From: Alphaproteobacteria bacterium
Lineage (GTDB): Bacteria > Pseudomonadota > Alphaproteobacteria > SHNJ01
NCBI GenBank assembly: GCA_004295055.1
Contig: SHNJ01000020.1
Span: 8,628 to 71,408 of the forward strand
Reading direction: 5' to 3'
Length of the DNA stretch: 62,781 bases
Shown: piece by piece, positions 1 through 9,150 of the stretch
Position numbering within the stretch: the stretch's first letter is position 1
Layout of the letters: each line of letters opens with the position of its first letter
Notes under the pieces: model-generated
Told to the model about the DNA's origin: nothing
The model's database searches: none
The model's input: only the letters and a program-made list of their open reading frames with translations
Program-made: the position numbers and the translations under genes

Positions 1-1415
1 GACGGTCCGCGGCCCAAATACAAAACGTCGCGCGCTTCGAATACTTTATGGGCGATTTCTAAAATCGCCGAATCCAGTTCCAGTGTTTTTGCGATCAATG
101 ATGGCACTTCGGTCAGTGCCTGAATCATCGTATGGCTTTGCGCCAATGTGATCGTGCCGCGTTCGAGCGACGCCGTGACGGTCAGCGCGGCGAGCACCAT
201 CAATTGCGTCGTAAATGCCTTGGTCGATGCAACGCCGATTTCCGGGCCAGCCAGGGTTGGAATGGCCACATCCGCTTCGCGGCCCATGGAACTGGTTGGC
301 ACGTTGACAATCGCCAATGCGGGCAATTTATTTTGTTTCAAATGCCGCATCGCCGCCAATGTGTCGGCGGTTTCGCCAGATTGCGAAATAAACAGCCCAA
401 CCGATTTTGGATGCAACACCGGATCGCGATACCGGAATTCGGATGCGATATCGACATCGACCGCAAGCCGCGCATATTTTTCCAGCCAGTATTTGGCGAT
501 CATGCAGGAATGGTATGACGTGCCGCAGGCAATCAAATGCATACGTTCGACATTTTTCCAGGAAAACGGCATTTTCGGCAAATGCAATTCGCGGGTTTGC
601 GGATTCAATAACGCATGCAACGTGTCGCCGATCACCGCGGGCTGTTCGTAAATTTCTTTATGCATGAAATGGGCGTGATTGCCCTTGCCGACCATGCCGC
701 CCGATACGGCCGATTGCACCACCTGGCGTTTCACCGGCTGATTGTCGTTGCTGAAAATATTGGCGTTGCCGCGTTCCAACACCGCCCAATCGCCTTCTTC
801 CAGATAAGACACGCGATCGGTCAGCGGCGCGACGGCCAGCGCATCCGATCCCAGATACATTTCGCCATCGCCATAACCGACAACCAGGGGACTGCCCTTG
901 CGCGCGCCGATCAACATATCGTGGCCTGCGAAAATCATCGCCAATGCAAACGCGCCATGCAAACGGGGGAGAGATTTCGCCACGGCCTGTTGCGGCGATA
1001 GGCCTTGTTGCAAATACTGATCCAGCAAATGCACCACCACTTCGGAGTCGGTGTCGGATGCGAATTTATGGCCCAGTTTTTCCAATTCCGCGCGCAGCTC
1101 GGCGAAATTTTCGATAATGCCGTTATGGACAACCGCAACGCGCTCGGTCGCGTGCGGATGCGCGTTCGCCTCGTTCGGGACGCCATGCGTGGCCCAGCGC
1201 GTGTGGCCAATGCCGGTCATGCCGGCAATTTTTTTGGTTTGCACCAATTGCGCAAGGTTGTTCAGCTTGCCTTCGGCGCGGCGGCGTTCGATCTGGCCAT
1301 TTTGCAATGTGGCAATGCCGGCGGAATCATAACCGCGATATTCCAGGCGCTTTAACGCATCGACCAATAACGGGGCCGCTTCTTGTTTGCCGATAATGCC
1401 GATGATGCCGCACAT
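1..1415 (-). CDS. glmS: Glutamine--fructose-6-phosphate aminotransferase, C-terminus cut by window edge
   Basis: GlmS makes glucosamine-6-phosphate from fructose-6-phosphate and glutamine, the first step towards UDP-GlcNAc for peptidoglycan and LPS. The reading frame opens MCGIIGIIGKQEA, placing the N-terminal nucleophile cysteine (Cys2) of the class II glutaminase domain directly after the start Met. Further along are YRGYDSAGI and TRWATHG, both typical of the glutaminase domain, then the first SIS sugar-isomerase domain with an ACGTSYHS motif and SQSGETADT. About 471 codons are in the window. The family is about 600 residues, so roughly the last quarter (second SIS domain) lies beyond position 1. 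The start is 14 bp after the glmU stop, so glmU and glmS form an operon. I am confident of the identity. Confidence 0.97.
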   Translation of the reverse strand, partial: MCGIIGIIGKQEAAPLLVDALKRLEYRGYDSAGIATLQNGQIERRRAEGKLNNLAQLVQTKKIAGMTGIGHTRWATHGVPNEANAHPHATERVAVVHNGIIENFAELRAELEKLGHKFASDTDSEVVVHLLDQYLQQGLSPQQAVAKSLPRLHGAFALAMIFAGHDMLIGARKGSPLVVGYGDGEMYLGSDALAVAPLTDRVSYLEEGDWAVLERGNANIFSNDNQPVKRQVVQSAVSGGMVGKGNHAHFMHKEIYEQPAVIGDTLHALLNPQTRELHLPKMPFSWKNVERMHLIACGTSYHSCMIAKYWLEKYARLAVDVDIASEFRYRDPVLHPKSVGLFISQSGETADTLAAMRHLKQNKLPALAIVNVPTSSMGREADVAIPTLAGPEIGVASTKAFTTQLMVLAALTVTASLERGTITLAQSHTMIQALTEVPSLIAKTLELDSAILEIAHKVFEARDVLYLGRGP

Positions 1416-1429
1416 GGTTGTTCTCTTTC

Positions 1430-2770
1430 TTACGCCGATTTCTTGTTTTTCTTGCCGAGCAGAAAATCGCGGAATTGTTTCGCCCAGCCCGGTTTATTGA
1501 CTTGCGGGGCGCGGCCGATCGCCAGCGCGCCGGGATCCACGTTTTCGGTGATTACGCTGCCGGCGCCGACAATCGCCCCAGCGCCAACCGATACCGGCGC
1601 AACCAGCGCCGTGTTCGATCCGATAAACGCATTCGACCCGATTTTGGTTTGATGTTTATTGACGCCGTCATAATTGCAAGTGATTGTGCCCGCGCCGATA
1701 TTGGTATCCGCGCCAATGTCCGCGTCGCCCAAATATGTTAAATGTCCGGCGCTGGCGCCAGCGCCTAAATGCGCGTTCTTGATTTCAACGAAGTTGCCAA
1801 CCTTCACATTTTCATCCAGCACCGCACCGGGGCGCAGACGGGCAAATGGGCCGATAATAGCGCCGGTTTTTGCGTGCGTTCCTTCGATATGGCTGAACGC
1901 CTTGATCGTAACGCCATTTTCGATTTTCACGTTTGGCCCGAAAAATACGTTCGGTTCGATGGTTACATCCGTGCCAATTTGCGTATCCATGCAAAAATAT
2001 ACCGAATTAGGGTCGATCATGCCGACCCCGGCCGTCAGAAATTTCTGCCGCAATCTTTTTTGCATCGTATCTTCCGCCGCCGCCAGTTGCGCGCGGGTAT
2101 TGATGCCCATAACTTCTTCGACTTCGGCCTCGATCGCCTTGCATGGTAAACCCTTGGCGCGCGCCAAATGCACCAAATCCGTCAAATATAATTCCTTCTG
2201 CGCGTTTTTCGGCGTCAATTGCGACAGCAAAACAGGCAGTTGCTTGCCGTCAATCGCCATCAATCCGGCATTGCAAAACGCGATGGTTTTTTGCGCTTCG
2301 GTGCAATCGGCGAATTCCACAATGGCTTCCAGTCCGCCTTTTTGATCGGTAACCAGGCGGCCATATTGCGCGGGATCGTCCGGGTAAAATCCGGCAATCG
2401 CCACAGCCGCGCCGGCGCGGATTTGATCGATTAATTTTTGCAGCGTGCCGGGATGCAGAAATGGCGTGTCGCCATAAATCACCAAAACCGGACCGTTATG
2501 TCCGGCCAAAAATGGCGCGCCGCACTGCACCGCATGGCCGGTGCCGTGGGCAGGGGATTGGATAATGGTATGGATCGGCGCGGCGTAATCGGATACTTCG
2601 CCCATGCCTTCGCCCACGATGATTGCCATTTTATCCGGTTTCAGCATCATCGCGGTGTTGATGCAATAACGCAGCATCGGTTGGCCGGCGATTTTATGCA
2701 GCACTTTTGGGGTGGTCGAATGCATCCGGGTCGATTTTCCGGCAGCCAGAATTAAACAAGCGAAAGACAT
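1430..2770 (-). CDS. glmU: Bifunctional UDP-GlcNAc pyrophosphorylase / glucosamine-1-phosphate acetyltransferase
   Basis: GlmU acetylates glucosamine-1-phosphate and then uridylates it to UDP-GlcNAc in the cytoplasm. The 446-residue product begins MSFACLILAAGKSTRM, the nucleotidyltransferase signature, followed by TPKVLHKIAG. The C-terminal half is a left-handed beta-helix of hexapeptide repeats (for example VTIEPNVFFGPNVKIENGV), ending in the acetyltransferase region with TITCNYDGVNKHQT. I chose the start at 2770 because an AAAGGA ribosome site sits just upstream and because the family begins at this Met. A longer reading adds 17 unrelated residues. It lies directly upstream of glmS, so two steps of the same pathway are transcribed together. 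Confidence 0.97.
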   Translation of the reverse strand: MSFACLILAAGKSTRMHSTTPKVLHKIAGQPMLRYCINTAMMLKPDKMAIIVGEGMGEVSDYAAPIHTIIQSPAHGTGHAVQCGAPFLAGHNGPVLVIYGDTPFLHPGTLQKLIDQIRAGAAVAIAGFYPDDPAQYGRLVTDQKGGLEAIVEFADCTEAQKTIAFCNAGLMAIDGKQLPVLLSQLTPKNAQKELYLTDLVHLARAKGLPCKAIEAEVEEVMGINTRAQLAAAEDTMQKRLRQKFLTAGVGMIDPNSVYFCMDTQIGTDVTIEPNVFFGPNVKIENGVTIKAFSHIEGTHAKTGAIIGPFARLRPGAVLDENVKVGNFVEIKNAHLGAGASAGHLTYLGDADIGADTNIGAGTITCNYDGVNKHQTKIGSNAFIGSNTALVAPVSVGAGAIVGAGSVITENVDPGALAIGRAPQVNKPGWAKQFRDFLLGKKNKKSA

Positions 2771-2898
2771 AAGAATTCCTTTGACGAGCGAATATATAGC
2801 GTGGGCACAGGCCCGTTCCAATTCACCTTTTATTGCAAAAAATTACTGTATTTCCCAGTGTTTTCTGATAGTTTGAAAGGCTTACGGACCGTTTTTCC

Positions 2899-3765
2899 AT
2901 GCATTTTTCCATAGCTTTAGTCGTTCTTGTCGCCGCCCTGATGCATGCCAGCTGGAATGCCATCGTGCAAGGCAGCCATCACCGCGCCCTAAGCATGGCG
3001 ACATTGAACTTTGTCTCCGCCATGGTATGCGTGCCATTCCTGCCGTTTGTCGATTTCCCGGTGCCCGAATCCTGGCCATATCTCGCGTTTTCGGTGATAA
3101 CGCATGGGCTTTATATCACTTTGCTGATGTTTGCCTATAAATATGGCCCGTTGAATTTGTCTTATCCCATTGCCCGCGGACTGTCGCCCATTTTGCTGAC
3201 GCTTTTCTCGCTGATATTTCTGCGGGACGGATTATCCTTGCCGATGATTGCCGGAATTGCGGCGATTTCATTCGCCATATTTTCATTGGTCTTTACCGCC
3301 AGGCGCACCACGCCCGGCAATGGCGAGCATGTGGAAACCAAGGCGGTGATGTTTGCCGTGATGACCGGCTGCATGATCGCAAGTTACTCAGCCGCCGACG
3401 CGATAGGCGCCAGGATGAACGCGAACACATTGTCATACAGTTTATGGCTGATGTTTTTATGCCAATTCCCATTCTGCTGGTATGTTTTTTACCGCTACCG
3501 CAATCACTTTCATTTATTTTTTAAAGTTGGTATTGCTAAATCCGCGTTCGCAGGCGCCTTGGCGACGTTCAATTATGCGCTAATTTTATGGTGCATGACC
3601 CAGGCTCCGGCGGCATCGGTATCATCCTTGCGCGAAAGCAGCGTCATTTTCGCAAGCCTGATCGGCGCCGTGATATTAAAAGAACCGTTTGGCCGAGCGC
3701 GGATTATGGCGGCTTGTTTGTTGGTTGGCGGCGTGGTGGTATTAATTTTAAGCAAGGCGGGATAA
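2899..3765 (+). CDS. EamA/DMT-superfamily membrane transporter
   Basis: A 288-residue polytopic inner-membrane protein with about ten hydrophobic segments in two repeated halves, the layout of EamA (drug/metabolite transporter) proteins. The first half carries HASWNAIVQG near residue 16 and YKYGPLNLSYPIARGLSPILLTL around residues 80-105. The second half has ASVSSLRESSVIFASLIGAVILKEPFGRARI near residues 235-265, which is the characteristic EamA helix pair with a short charged loop. The substrate cannot be read from sequence. It is divergent from glmU across about 130 bp, and its stop codon abuts the start of the following phosphatase gene, suggesting co-transcription. Confidence 0.85.
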   Translation: MHFSIALVVLVAALMHASWNAIVQGSHHRALSMATLNFVSAMVCVPFLPFVDFPVPESWPYLAFSVITHGLYITLLMFAYKYGPLNLSYPIARGLSPILLTLFSLIFLRDGLSLPMIAGIAAISFAIFSLVFTARRTTPGNGEHVETKAVMFAVMTGCMIASYSAADAIGARMNANTLSYSLWLMFLCQFPFCWYVFYRYRNHFHLFFKVGIAKSAFAGALATFNYALILWCMTQAPAASVSSLRESSVIFASLIGAVILKEPFGRARIMAACLLVGGVVVLILSKAG

Positions 3766-4545
3766 ATGTTAACCAAAGTCATCGATGTTGCAAAAACGGC
3801 CGGCGCGGAAATCATGCGTTTTTATGAAGAAGGCGTTCAGCCTGAAATCAAGCGCGATGGGTCGATGGTAACGCCTGCCGATAGGGCAGCGGAAAAAATC
3901 ATCCGCGAAGGTCTTGCAAAAATAGCGCCGAACATTCCATTTGTCGGCGAAGAATCGGTCGAGGCCGGCATTGTTCCCGATGTATCGGCTGGAACGTTCT
4001 GGTGCGTCGATCCGTTGGACGGTACGCGCAATTTTGTCGAACGTAACGGCAAATTCGGCGTGTTGATCGGTTTGATTGAAAATGGCGCTCCGTCGCTGGG
4101 CGTTTTATACGCGCCATTTTTGAATGTTTTGGCGTTTGGCGGATTTGGCCATGGCGCGTTTGTCAATCGCGGCAAAGGCGACGAGAAATTGCATGATTTG
4201 CGCGCGGCTGGCGCGAATCCCCGTATCGTTGTGGAGCAGCGGATCAAGGACCGCGATAGCGTAAAAAACTATGCCAAAAAAGTAAATGGGACGGTGATCG
4301 GCACATCCAACGCCTGGCCGTTTTTGGAATTCGCGGCTGGCGGATACGATATCTGCGCCGCATTTTCCGCCGCTTATGAATGGGACACGGCGGCTACCCA
4401 TGCGATTTTGCGCGCGCTGGGCGGCGAAGTTTTCGCGCCCGGAAAAATCCCGCTGCCTTACGGCAAATCGGCGCAGAAATTTAAGAATCCGAATATGCTG
4501 GCTTCTCACGCCGCTTTTATTGGCCAAGCGCCGGATTTTGAATAA
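3766..4545 (+). CDS. cysQ: Inositol-monophosphatase-family phosphatase, CysQ-like
   Basis: A 259-residue magnesium-dependent phosphatase of the inositol monophosphatase superfamily. The metal-binding motifs are visible: GEES near residue 65, DPLDGTRNF near residue 84, and the C-terminal AYEWDTAATHAI near residue 204, equivalent to the family WDxAA(G/T) signature. FWCVDPLDGT followed by NGKFGVLIGLIENGAPSLGVLYAP resembles CysQ (3'(2'),5'-bisphosphate nucleotidase), which recycles the adenosine bisphosphate released in sulphate assimilation. Histidinol-phosphate phosphatase (HisN) is an alternative, since the paralogues differ subtly. It begins immediately after the transporter stop, and its own stop overlaps the helicase start by one base (TAATG). 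Confidence 0.82.
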   Translation: MLTKVIDVAKTAGAEIMRFYEEGVQPEIKRDGSMVTPADRAAEKIIREGLAKIAPNIPFVGEESVEAGIVPDVSAGTFWCVDPLDGTRNFVERNGKFGVLIGLIENGAPSLGVLYAPFLNVLAFGGFGHGAFVNRGKGDEKLHDLRAAGANPRIVVEQRIKDRDSVKNYAKKVNGTVIGTSNAWPFLEFAAGGYDICAAFSAAYEWDTAATHAILRALGGEVFAPGKIPLPYGKSAQKFKNPNMLASHAAFIGQAPDFE

Positions 4546-7010
4546 TGACTTATTCCAAAGACCGTATTTCCGCCATTCTTGGTCCCACCAATACCGGCAA
4601 AACATACGTTACGATCGAACGGATGTTGACGCACACGTCCGGCATGATCGGGTTTCCGCTGCGCCTTCTGGCGCGCGAAAATTACGATAAGGTTGCGGCG
4701 ATCAAGGGCGCGGCGCAAGTGGCGCTGATTACCGGCGAAGAACAGATTATTCCAGACAACCCGCGTTATTTCATTTGCACGGTCGAAGCCATGCCGATGG
4801 AACGCATGGTCGAATTCATCGCGGTCGACGAAATTCAATTGGCGGCCGATCCGGATCGCGGCCATATTTTCACCGACCGGATTTTCAACGCGCGCGGATT
4901 GTCGGAAACGATGTTTATCGGGTCGGACACGATCCGGCATTTGCTGGAAAAAATGATTCCGGAGATTCAGGTCACTTCGCGTCCGCGATTTTCGCAATTG
5001 TCCTATGCCGGGTACAAAAAAATCGTCCGCCTGCCGCAACGCAGCGCGGTCGTCGCTTTTTCCGCCGCCGATGTTTATGCGCTGGCCGAATTTATGCGCC
5101 GTCAACGCGGCGGTACGGCGGTGGTTATGGGCGCGCTATCGCCCCGCGCGCGCAACGCGCAGGTAGGCATGTATCAGGCGGGAGAGGTCGATTATATCGT
5201 CGCAACCGACGCGATCGGCATGGGATTGAATATGGATATCGACCATGTGGCGTTTTCCACCATCCGCAAATTCGACGGGCGCAACGTGCGGCAATTGCGC
5301 GCATCGGAAATGGGCCAGATCGCCGGCCGGGCCGGGCGGTATATGCGCGATGGCACGTTCGGCACAACGGCGGACGAAGGATCGTTGCCCGATCATCTGG
5401 CCAAAAAAATCGAAGGGCATAAGTTCGATCCGGTGCAAATCGTTTATTGGCGCAACAGCAAATTGGATTTTTCTTCGGTAAAAGAATTGCAATATACGCT
5501 GAATGCGCCGCCGCCGCGCGAATTTTGCAAACGCCCGACGGGACTGGAGGATCAAGAAATTCTGGAACGCATGGCCGAAGACCAAGGTATTATGCAATTG
5601 GCGCAAGGATACGAATCGGTAAAATTGCTGTGGGAAGTTTGCCAGGTTCCCGATTACCGCAAATTGCTGACTGAAATTCACGCGCGTTTTTTAATGCAGG
5701 TTTATATGAATATCGTCACGGGCCATGGCCATATCCCGCACACCTTCATCGAAAAACAAGTCGCGAATCTGGATCGGTATGATGGCGATATGAATGCGAT
5801 CATGACGCGTTTGGCCCATATTCGCACATGGAATTACATATCGAATCGCGGCGATTGGGTGGAAAATCAGGCGGAATGGAAAGAACGTTGCCGCGATATC
5901 GAAGATCGTTTGTCCGATGCGCTGCACCTGGAATTGACCCAACGTTTCGTCGACAAACGCATTGCCGTGTTGATGAAAAAATTGGACGAAAACGCCGAAT
6001 TCACCGCCGATGTAAACAGTGCGGGCGATGTTTTGGTTGAAGGACAATTTGTTGGGCGTCTGGCCGGTTTTCGGTTCCAACCCGATCAAGATGTTTTGCA
6101 AACCGTCAGCAAACCGATCAAGATCGCCGCGCGCAAGGCGATTTTAGGGCATTTACCAAAACAAGTTGAAAAATTGGTATCAGAAGAAAAACCGGCGCTG
6201 ACATTGGCGCGCAATAACGAGATTTTATGGCATGGCAAGCCGGTGGCAAAATTGAACGCGGGCAAGGATATTTTATCGCCCGCCGTGCATGTGATTGGCG
6301 ATGAAGAAATGGATGCGGGGCTGCGCGCCAAAGCGGCAGAGCCGATTGAAAAATGGATTAATTCGTATTTGCGCGAACATTTGACCGATTTGTATAATGT
6401 AAAACAATTGCCTGCCGAAGGCGCGTTGCGCGGGTTGATATTCCAATTGGTTGAAAATCTGGGCGGCTTGCCGATGAATAAAGTCCGCGCCAGCGTTGGG
6501 GAATTGCATAACGATGCCAAAAATATGCTGGAAGAAGCCGGGTTCGATATCGGCCATCATTCGATCCACGGCAAAAATTTGAACGCGCCACGCCAAACGA
6601 TATTGCGCGCGCAATTATGGGGCCTGTTCCATAACCGTATGCACGGCGCGGCGAATCTCGCTGGAAAAATATTGGCGCAGACCGACGATAAAATTTCCGG
6701 CGACGATGCGATAGCGGCCGGATTTATCAAAGTGAATCAGATTTATGTCCGCGCCGATAAATATGAACGTATCGGCGATGTTCTGGCCGATCATTTGCGG
6801 CGAAAAAAGCCGGTTAAAATTCGCGATATCAAATCGCTGGCCACAATCAACGCGCATCAATTATGGCAAATCGCCGAGGCGCAGGGGTTTATCGCCAAAA
6901 AAATAGATCACGGCGTGATTGTTCAGGGGCGCAGAAAACAATCCGAGAAAAAGAAACAGAAATCCGAAAAGCCGGATGACAAATCGCCTTTTGCAGTTTT
7001 AAAAAATTAA
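4545..7010 (+). CDS. SUV3-like superfamily 2 RNA/DNA helicase
   Basis: An 821-residue helicase of the type found in many alphaproteobacteria and related to the mitochondrial degradosome helicase SUV3. Motif I is GPTNTGKT at residues 13-20. Motif II is VDEIQ around residue 95. Motif III is MFIGSDT, and motif VI is GQIAGRAGRYMRDGTFG near residue 260, with ATDAIGMGLNMDIDHV before it. A long C-terminal half and a Lys/Glu-rich tail (QSEKKKQKSEKPDD) follow, and the tail may bind nucleic acid. The start overlaps the preceding stop by one base, implying translational coupling. The stop codon shares the palindromic TTAA with the stop of the convergent small gene. A role in RNA turnover is inferred from family membership. 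Confidence 0.88.
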   Translation: MTYSKDRISAILGPTNTGKTYVTIERMLTHTSGMIGFPLRLLARENYDKVAAIKGAAQVALITGEEQIIPDNPRYFICTVEAMPMERMVEFIAVDEIQLAADPDRGHIFTDRIFNARGLSETMFIGSDTIRHLLEKMIPEIQVTSRPRFSQLSYAGYKKIVRLPQRSAVVAFSAADVYALAEFMRRQRGGTAVVMGALSPRARNAQVGMYQAGEVDYIVATDAIGMGLNMDIDHVAFSTIRKFDGRNVRQLRASEMGQIAGRAGRYMRDGTFGTTADEGSLPDHLAKKIEGHKFDPVQIVYWRNSKLDFSSVKELQYTLNAPPPREFCKRPTGLEDQEILERMAEDQGIMQLAQGYESVKLLWEVCQVPDYRKLLTEIHARFLMQVYMNIVTGHGHIPHTFIEKQVANLDRYDGDMNAIMTRLAHIRTWNYISNRGDWVENQAEWKERCRDIEDRLSDALHLELTQRFVDKRIAVLMKKLDENAEFTADVNSAGDVLVEGQFVGRLAGFRFQPDQDVLQTVSKPIKIAARKAILGHLPKQVEKLVSEEKPALTLARNNEILWHGKPVAKLNAGKDILSPAVHVIGDEEMDAGLRAKAAEPIEKWINSYLREHLTDLYNVKQLPAEGALRGLIFQLVENLGGLPMNKVRASVGELHNDAKNMLEEAGFDIGHHSIHGKNLNAPRQTILRAQLWGLFHNRMHGAANLAGKILAQTDDKISGDDAIAAGFIKVNQIYVRADKYERIGDVLADHLRRKKPVKIRDIKSLATINAHQLWQIAEAQGFIAKKIDHGVIVQGRRKQSEKKKQKSEKPDDKSPFAVLKN

Positions 7011-7270
7011 CGGCTGCCGCGTTCTAATCTGGCTTTATCGGCTGCGTCTGCGGGTTTTGAGGGTGCGTCATTCCCTTCATATCCAATTACTCTTTTGTTG
7101 TGCGGTTCTGCCGGGTGTCCGCTAAAATTCATACTGATGGCGCAGACGGTTCCAATAGCTAAGGATAAAACTACAAATGTAACCGCCGCATCTCGAATCG
7201 GAGTAGGTAAGCCGCTAGTTTCCGAGCCAAATGTTGGAGTACCAAATGAAGCAGTTGTATTAGCACGCAT
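7007..7270 (-). CDS. Small single-pass membrane protein, hypothetical
   Basis: An 87-residue open frame with one clear hydrophobic segment (AAVTFVVLSLAIGTVCAISM, residues 28-47) between two polar arms. The C-terminal arm is rich in Asp, Ala and Lys. The start is preceded by a strong GGGAGAG ribosome site about five bases upstream, which argues for a real gene. It converges on the helicase and shares its stop-codon TTAA. I do not recognise the family. Confidence 0.55.
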   Translation of the reverse strand: MRANTTASFGTPTFGSETSGLPTPIRDAAVTFVVLSLAIGTVCAISMNFSGHPAEPHNKRVIGYEGNDAPSKPADAADKARLERGSR

Positions 7271-7464
7271 GAAATCTCTCCCTTATTATTTTCTAAGCGA
7301 AACTATGCAATTTCCGGCTATGCCCGTCAATTGGGTTTATATTCTTACAATTTGCCGATTGTGAATATTATTTGGCTTTGCAGCAGAAAATAACCCGGGA
7401 TTGACTAGAATCAATGATCGCTGTAACTAATACGTATTAAATAGATACAATAATAAGGGATACA

Positions 7465-7797
7465 ATGACTTACGTCGTCACCGAAGCCTGCATTCGTTGC
7501 AAATATATGGACTGTATCGAGGTTTGCCCCGTCGATTGTTTTTACGTCGGCGAAAATATGCTGGTGATTCACCCCGATCAATGCATCGATTGCGGCGTGT
7601 GCGAACCCGAATGCCCGGCCGAAGCGATTATTCCAGATACCAAACCCGAGGCAGAAAAATGGCTGGAACTAAACCGTGAATATTCCGAAGTCTGGCCGAA
7701 TATCACCAAAAAGGGCGAAGCCCCTGCGGATGCCGATCAATGGAAAGGCAAACCGGATAAAATGCAGCATTTCGATCCGAAGCCAGGCAAGCCATAA
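7465..7797 (+). CDS. fdxA: Seven-iron ferredoxin FdxA (3Fe-4S/4Fe-4S)
   Basis: A 110-residue ferredoxin of the Azotobacter FdI type, a soluble electron carrier with one 3Fe-4S and one 4Fe-4S cluster. The N-terminal half shows the cysteine pattern [19 protein letters not shown], then [16 protein letters not shown] near residue 40, so all cluster ligands are present. The extended C-terminal tail of about 50 residues ([17 protein letters not shown]) is the usual FdxA extension. An AAGGG ribosome site precedes the ATG. The helicase-fdxA-carD neighbourhood is common in alphaproteobacteria, although the small S4-domain gene that often sits between helicase and ferredoxin is absent here. Confidence 0.95.
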   Translation: MTYVVTEACIRCKYMDCIEVCPVDCFYVGENMLVIHPDQCIDCGVCEPECPAEAIIPDTKPEAEKWLELNREYSEVWPNITKKGEAPADADQWKGKPDKMQHFDPKPGKP

Positions 7798-7863
7798 AGC
7801 TTGTAGTTTTTCTTAAAAAGATATAATCTTCGCGCTAAGTATATTATTAGCGGGAGATATATT

Positions 7864-8742
7864 ATGGCTAAGCCAACCACCTCCAAACCCTCACCGGCCG
7901 TTACGGTTCAAAAGACGCCGCCAAAACCGGTCGGATGGGCGATAACGGCAATTACTGCGATTGGCGGTGTTGCCATTGCCACCTTCTTTGCGATTCATTA
8001 TCAAAGCGAACTCGGCGATACACGGGCGATGTTGACAGGGGCAAACAAAAATTTGGCGGATGCCGAACATGAAAACTCCAGACTGAAGCTTGTGATAGAT
8101 TATCAAAAAGCGCGGTTAGAACAGCCTTTGCGGCGCATGACGAATGCGGCAAGTTATATTATATGTCCAGACCCGACAAATCCCGCCGAACAGATTATTT
8201 TCGGGATTCGCGGTTATTGGAATGAATCGCAAACCGCATTGGGCGGTGTGTTTTTAGTGCGCGGCCGGCCGATGCAAGATGCCTATGTCGTGGTGCAAGG
8301 TCAAAAGCCGCAATCCTTATCATGGATGGAACCGATTTCGCCATATGAAGCAATGACGACACTAGGCTTGTCCCGTGTGCAAAGCTTGCTGGGCAAAGTA
8401 ACGGCGGACCCGGACAGTTTATCGATTGTTCAATTTCCAACATTTCAGGCACAAGCGCGCGCGATGTTGCAGCAAATTCTAACCGTTCCCGCCGACCAAT
8501 TGGACAGAGCGCGTCCTCCTGTCACCAGTACTGCGGAAAGTATGCCATTAATCGTTCAACCAATTCAGCCAGAACCGCAATGGAGGCCGCTGCCAAAATC
8601 AAAACGGGGATTTCAACCGCAGGACGATGGGCAAGAACCCAAAGATCCAGCAAAACCGTTTTCCTTATTGCCGGGAAAATCGCAATCTGTTCCAGTTTGC
8701 GTTTTAGCGGAAATATCCGGATCGTATCGCCGCCGCGCTTAG
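7864..8742 (+). CDS. Hypothetical membrane-anchored protein
   Basis: A 292-residue protein that I cannot assign. It has a Pro/Thr/Lys-rich N-terminus and one transmembrane segment (residues 24-45, VGWAITAITAIGGVAIATFFAI). A short helical stretch with coiled-coil character follows (GANKNLADAEHENSRLKLVIDYQKARLEQ, about residues 58-86), then a soluble domain, presumably periplasmic, and a Pro/Gln-rich tail. The start has a GGGAG ribosome site six to ten bases upstream, next to a small hairpin (CGCTAA...TTAGCG). It is probably a single transcription unit, convergent with a short frame on the other strand. Confidence 0.6.
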   Translation: MAKPTTSKPSPAVTVQKTPPKPVGWAITAITAIGGVAIATFFAIHYQSELGDTRAMLTGANKNLADAEHENSRLKLVIDYQKARLEQPLRRMTNAASYIICPDPTNPAEQIIFGIRGYWNESQTALGGVFLVRGRPMQDAYVVVQGQKPQSLSWMEPISPYEAMTTLGLSRVQSLLGKVTADPDSLSIVQFPTFQAQARAMLQQILTVPADQLDRARPPVTSTAESMPLIVQPIQPEPQWRPLPKSKRGFQPQDDGQEPKDPAKPFSLLPGKSQSVPVCVLAEISGSYRRRA

Positions 8743-8933
8743 TGCGTTCTGCCAAGGTGCAATCTATTTCCGATTGCTGCGGCAATTTGTTGGCGGTGTC
8801 TCCAGGCGGCGCCGACAATCATGAATGCCATTAATCCTGGCCAGCTGATCAATTCTATTGCCCTGTACAAGGCGCTTGGCGACTCGTTGTCCCAGCCATC
8901 CTCTGCGGTTGCCGATCTTTCACTTTCACTCAT
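8739..8933 (-). CDS. Possible small membrane protein
   Basis: A 64-residue frame, MSESERSATAEDGWDNESPS then one hydrophobic helix (LISWPGLMAFMIVGAAW) and a short basic tail. A GGAG-type ribosome site lies about eight bases before the ATG. It meets the preceding hypothetical tail-to-tail with a four-base overlap. The single helix and tidy boundaries make it plausible, but there is no family match that I can name and it could be spurious. Confidence 0.35.
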   Translation of the reverse strand: MSESERSATAEDGWDNESPSALYRAIELISWPGLMAFMIVGAAWRHRQQIAAAIGNRLHLGRTH

Positions 8934-9150
8934 TATTCCACTCCATCGTACTTTTTTAAATTTTTTGATTAATATTGATTAGGTGCTTATTATATTAATG
9001 CACAAATAAAGCAAAGTATATTTGTGGATGCCAATTGCCGTCGCAAATTCACGTTGAAATTAACCAATTTTTCTGCTATATATTTCACGTTCGGAATATA
9101 ATATTAATTATAATATTACCGAAAACATGGAAAGGTTGGAATTAAATATC

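Noticed and set aside
8522-8818. 98-residue minus-strand frame opposite the 292-residue gene
   Set aside because: It overlaps the plus-strand gene, which has a better ribosome site; the hydrophobic stretch looks like a mirror of coding bias.
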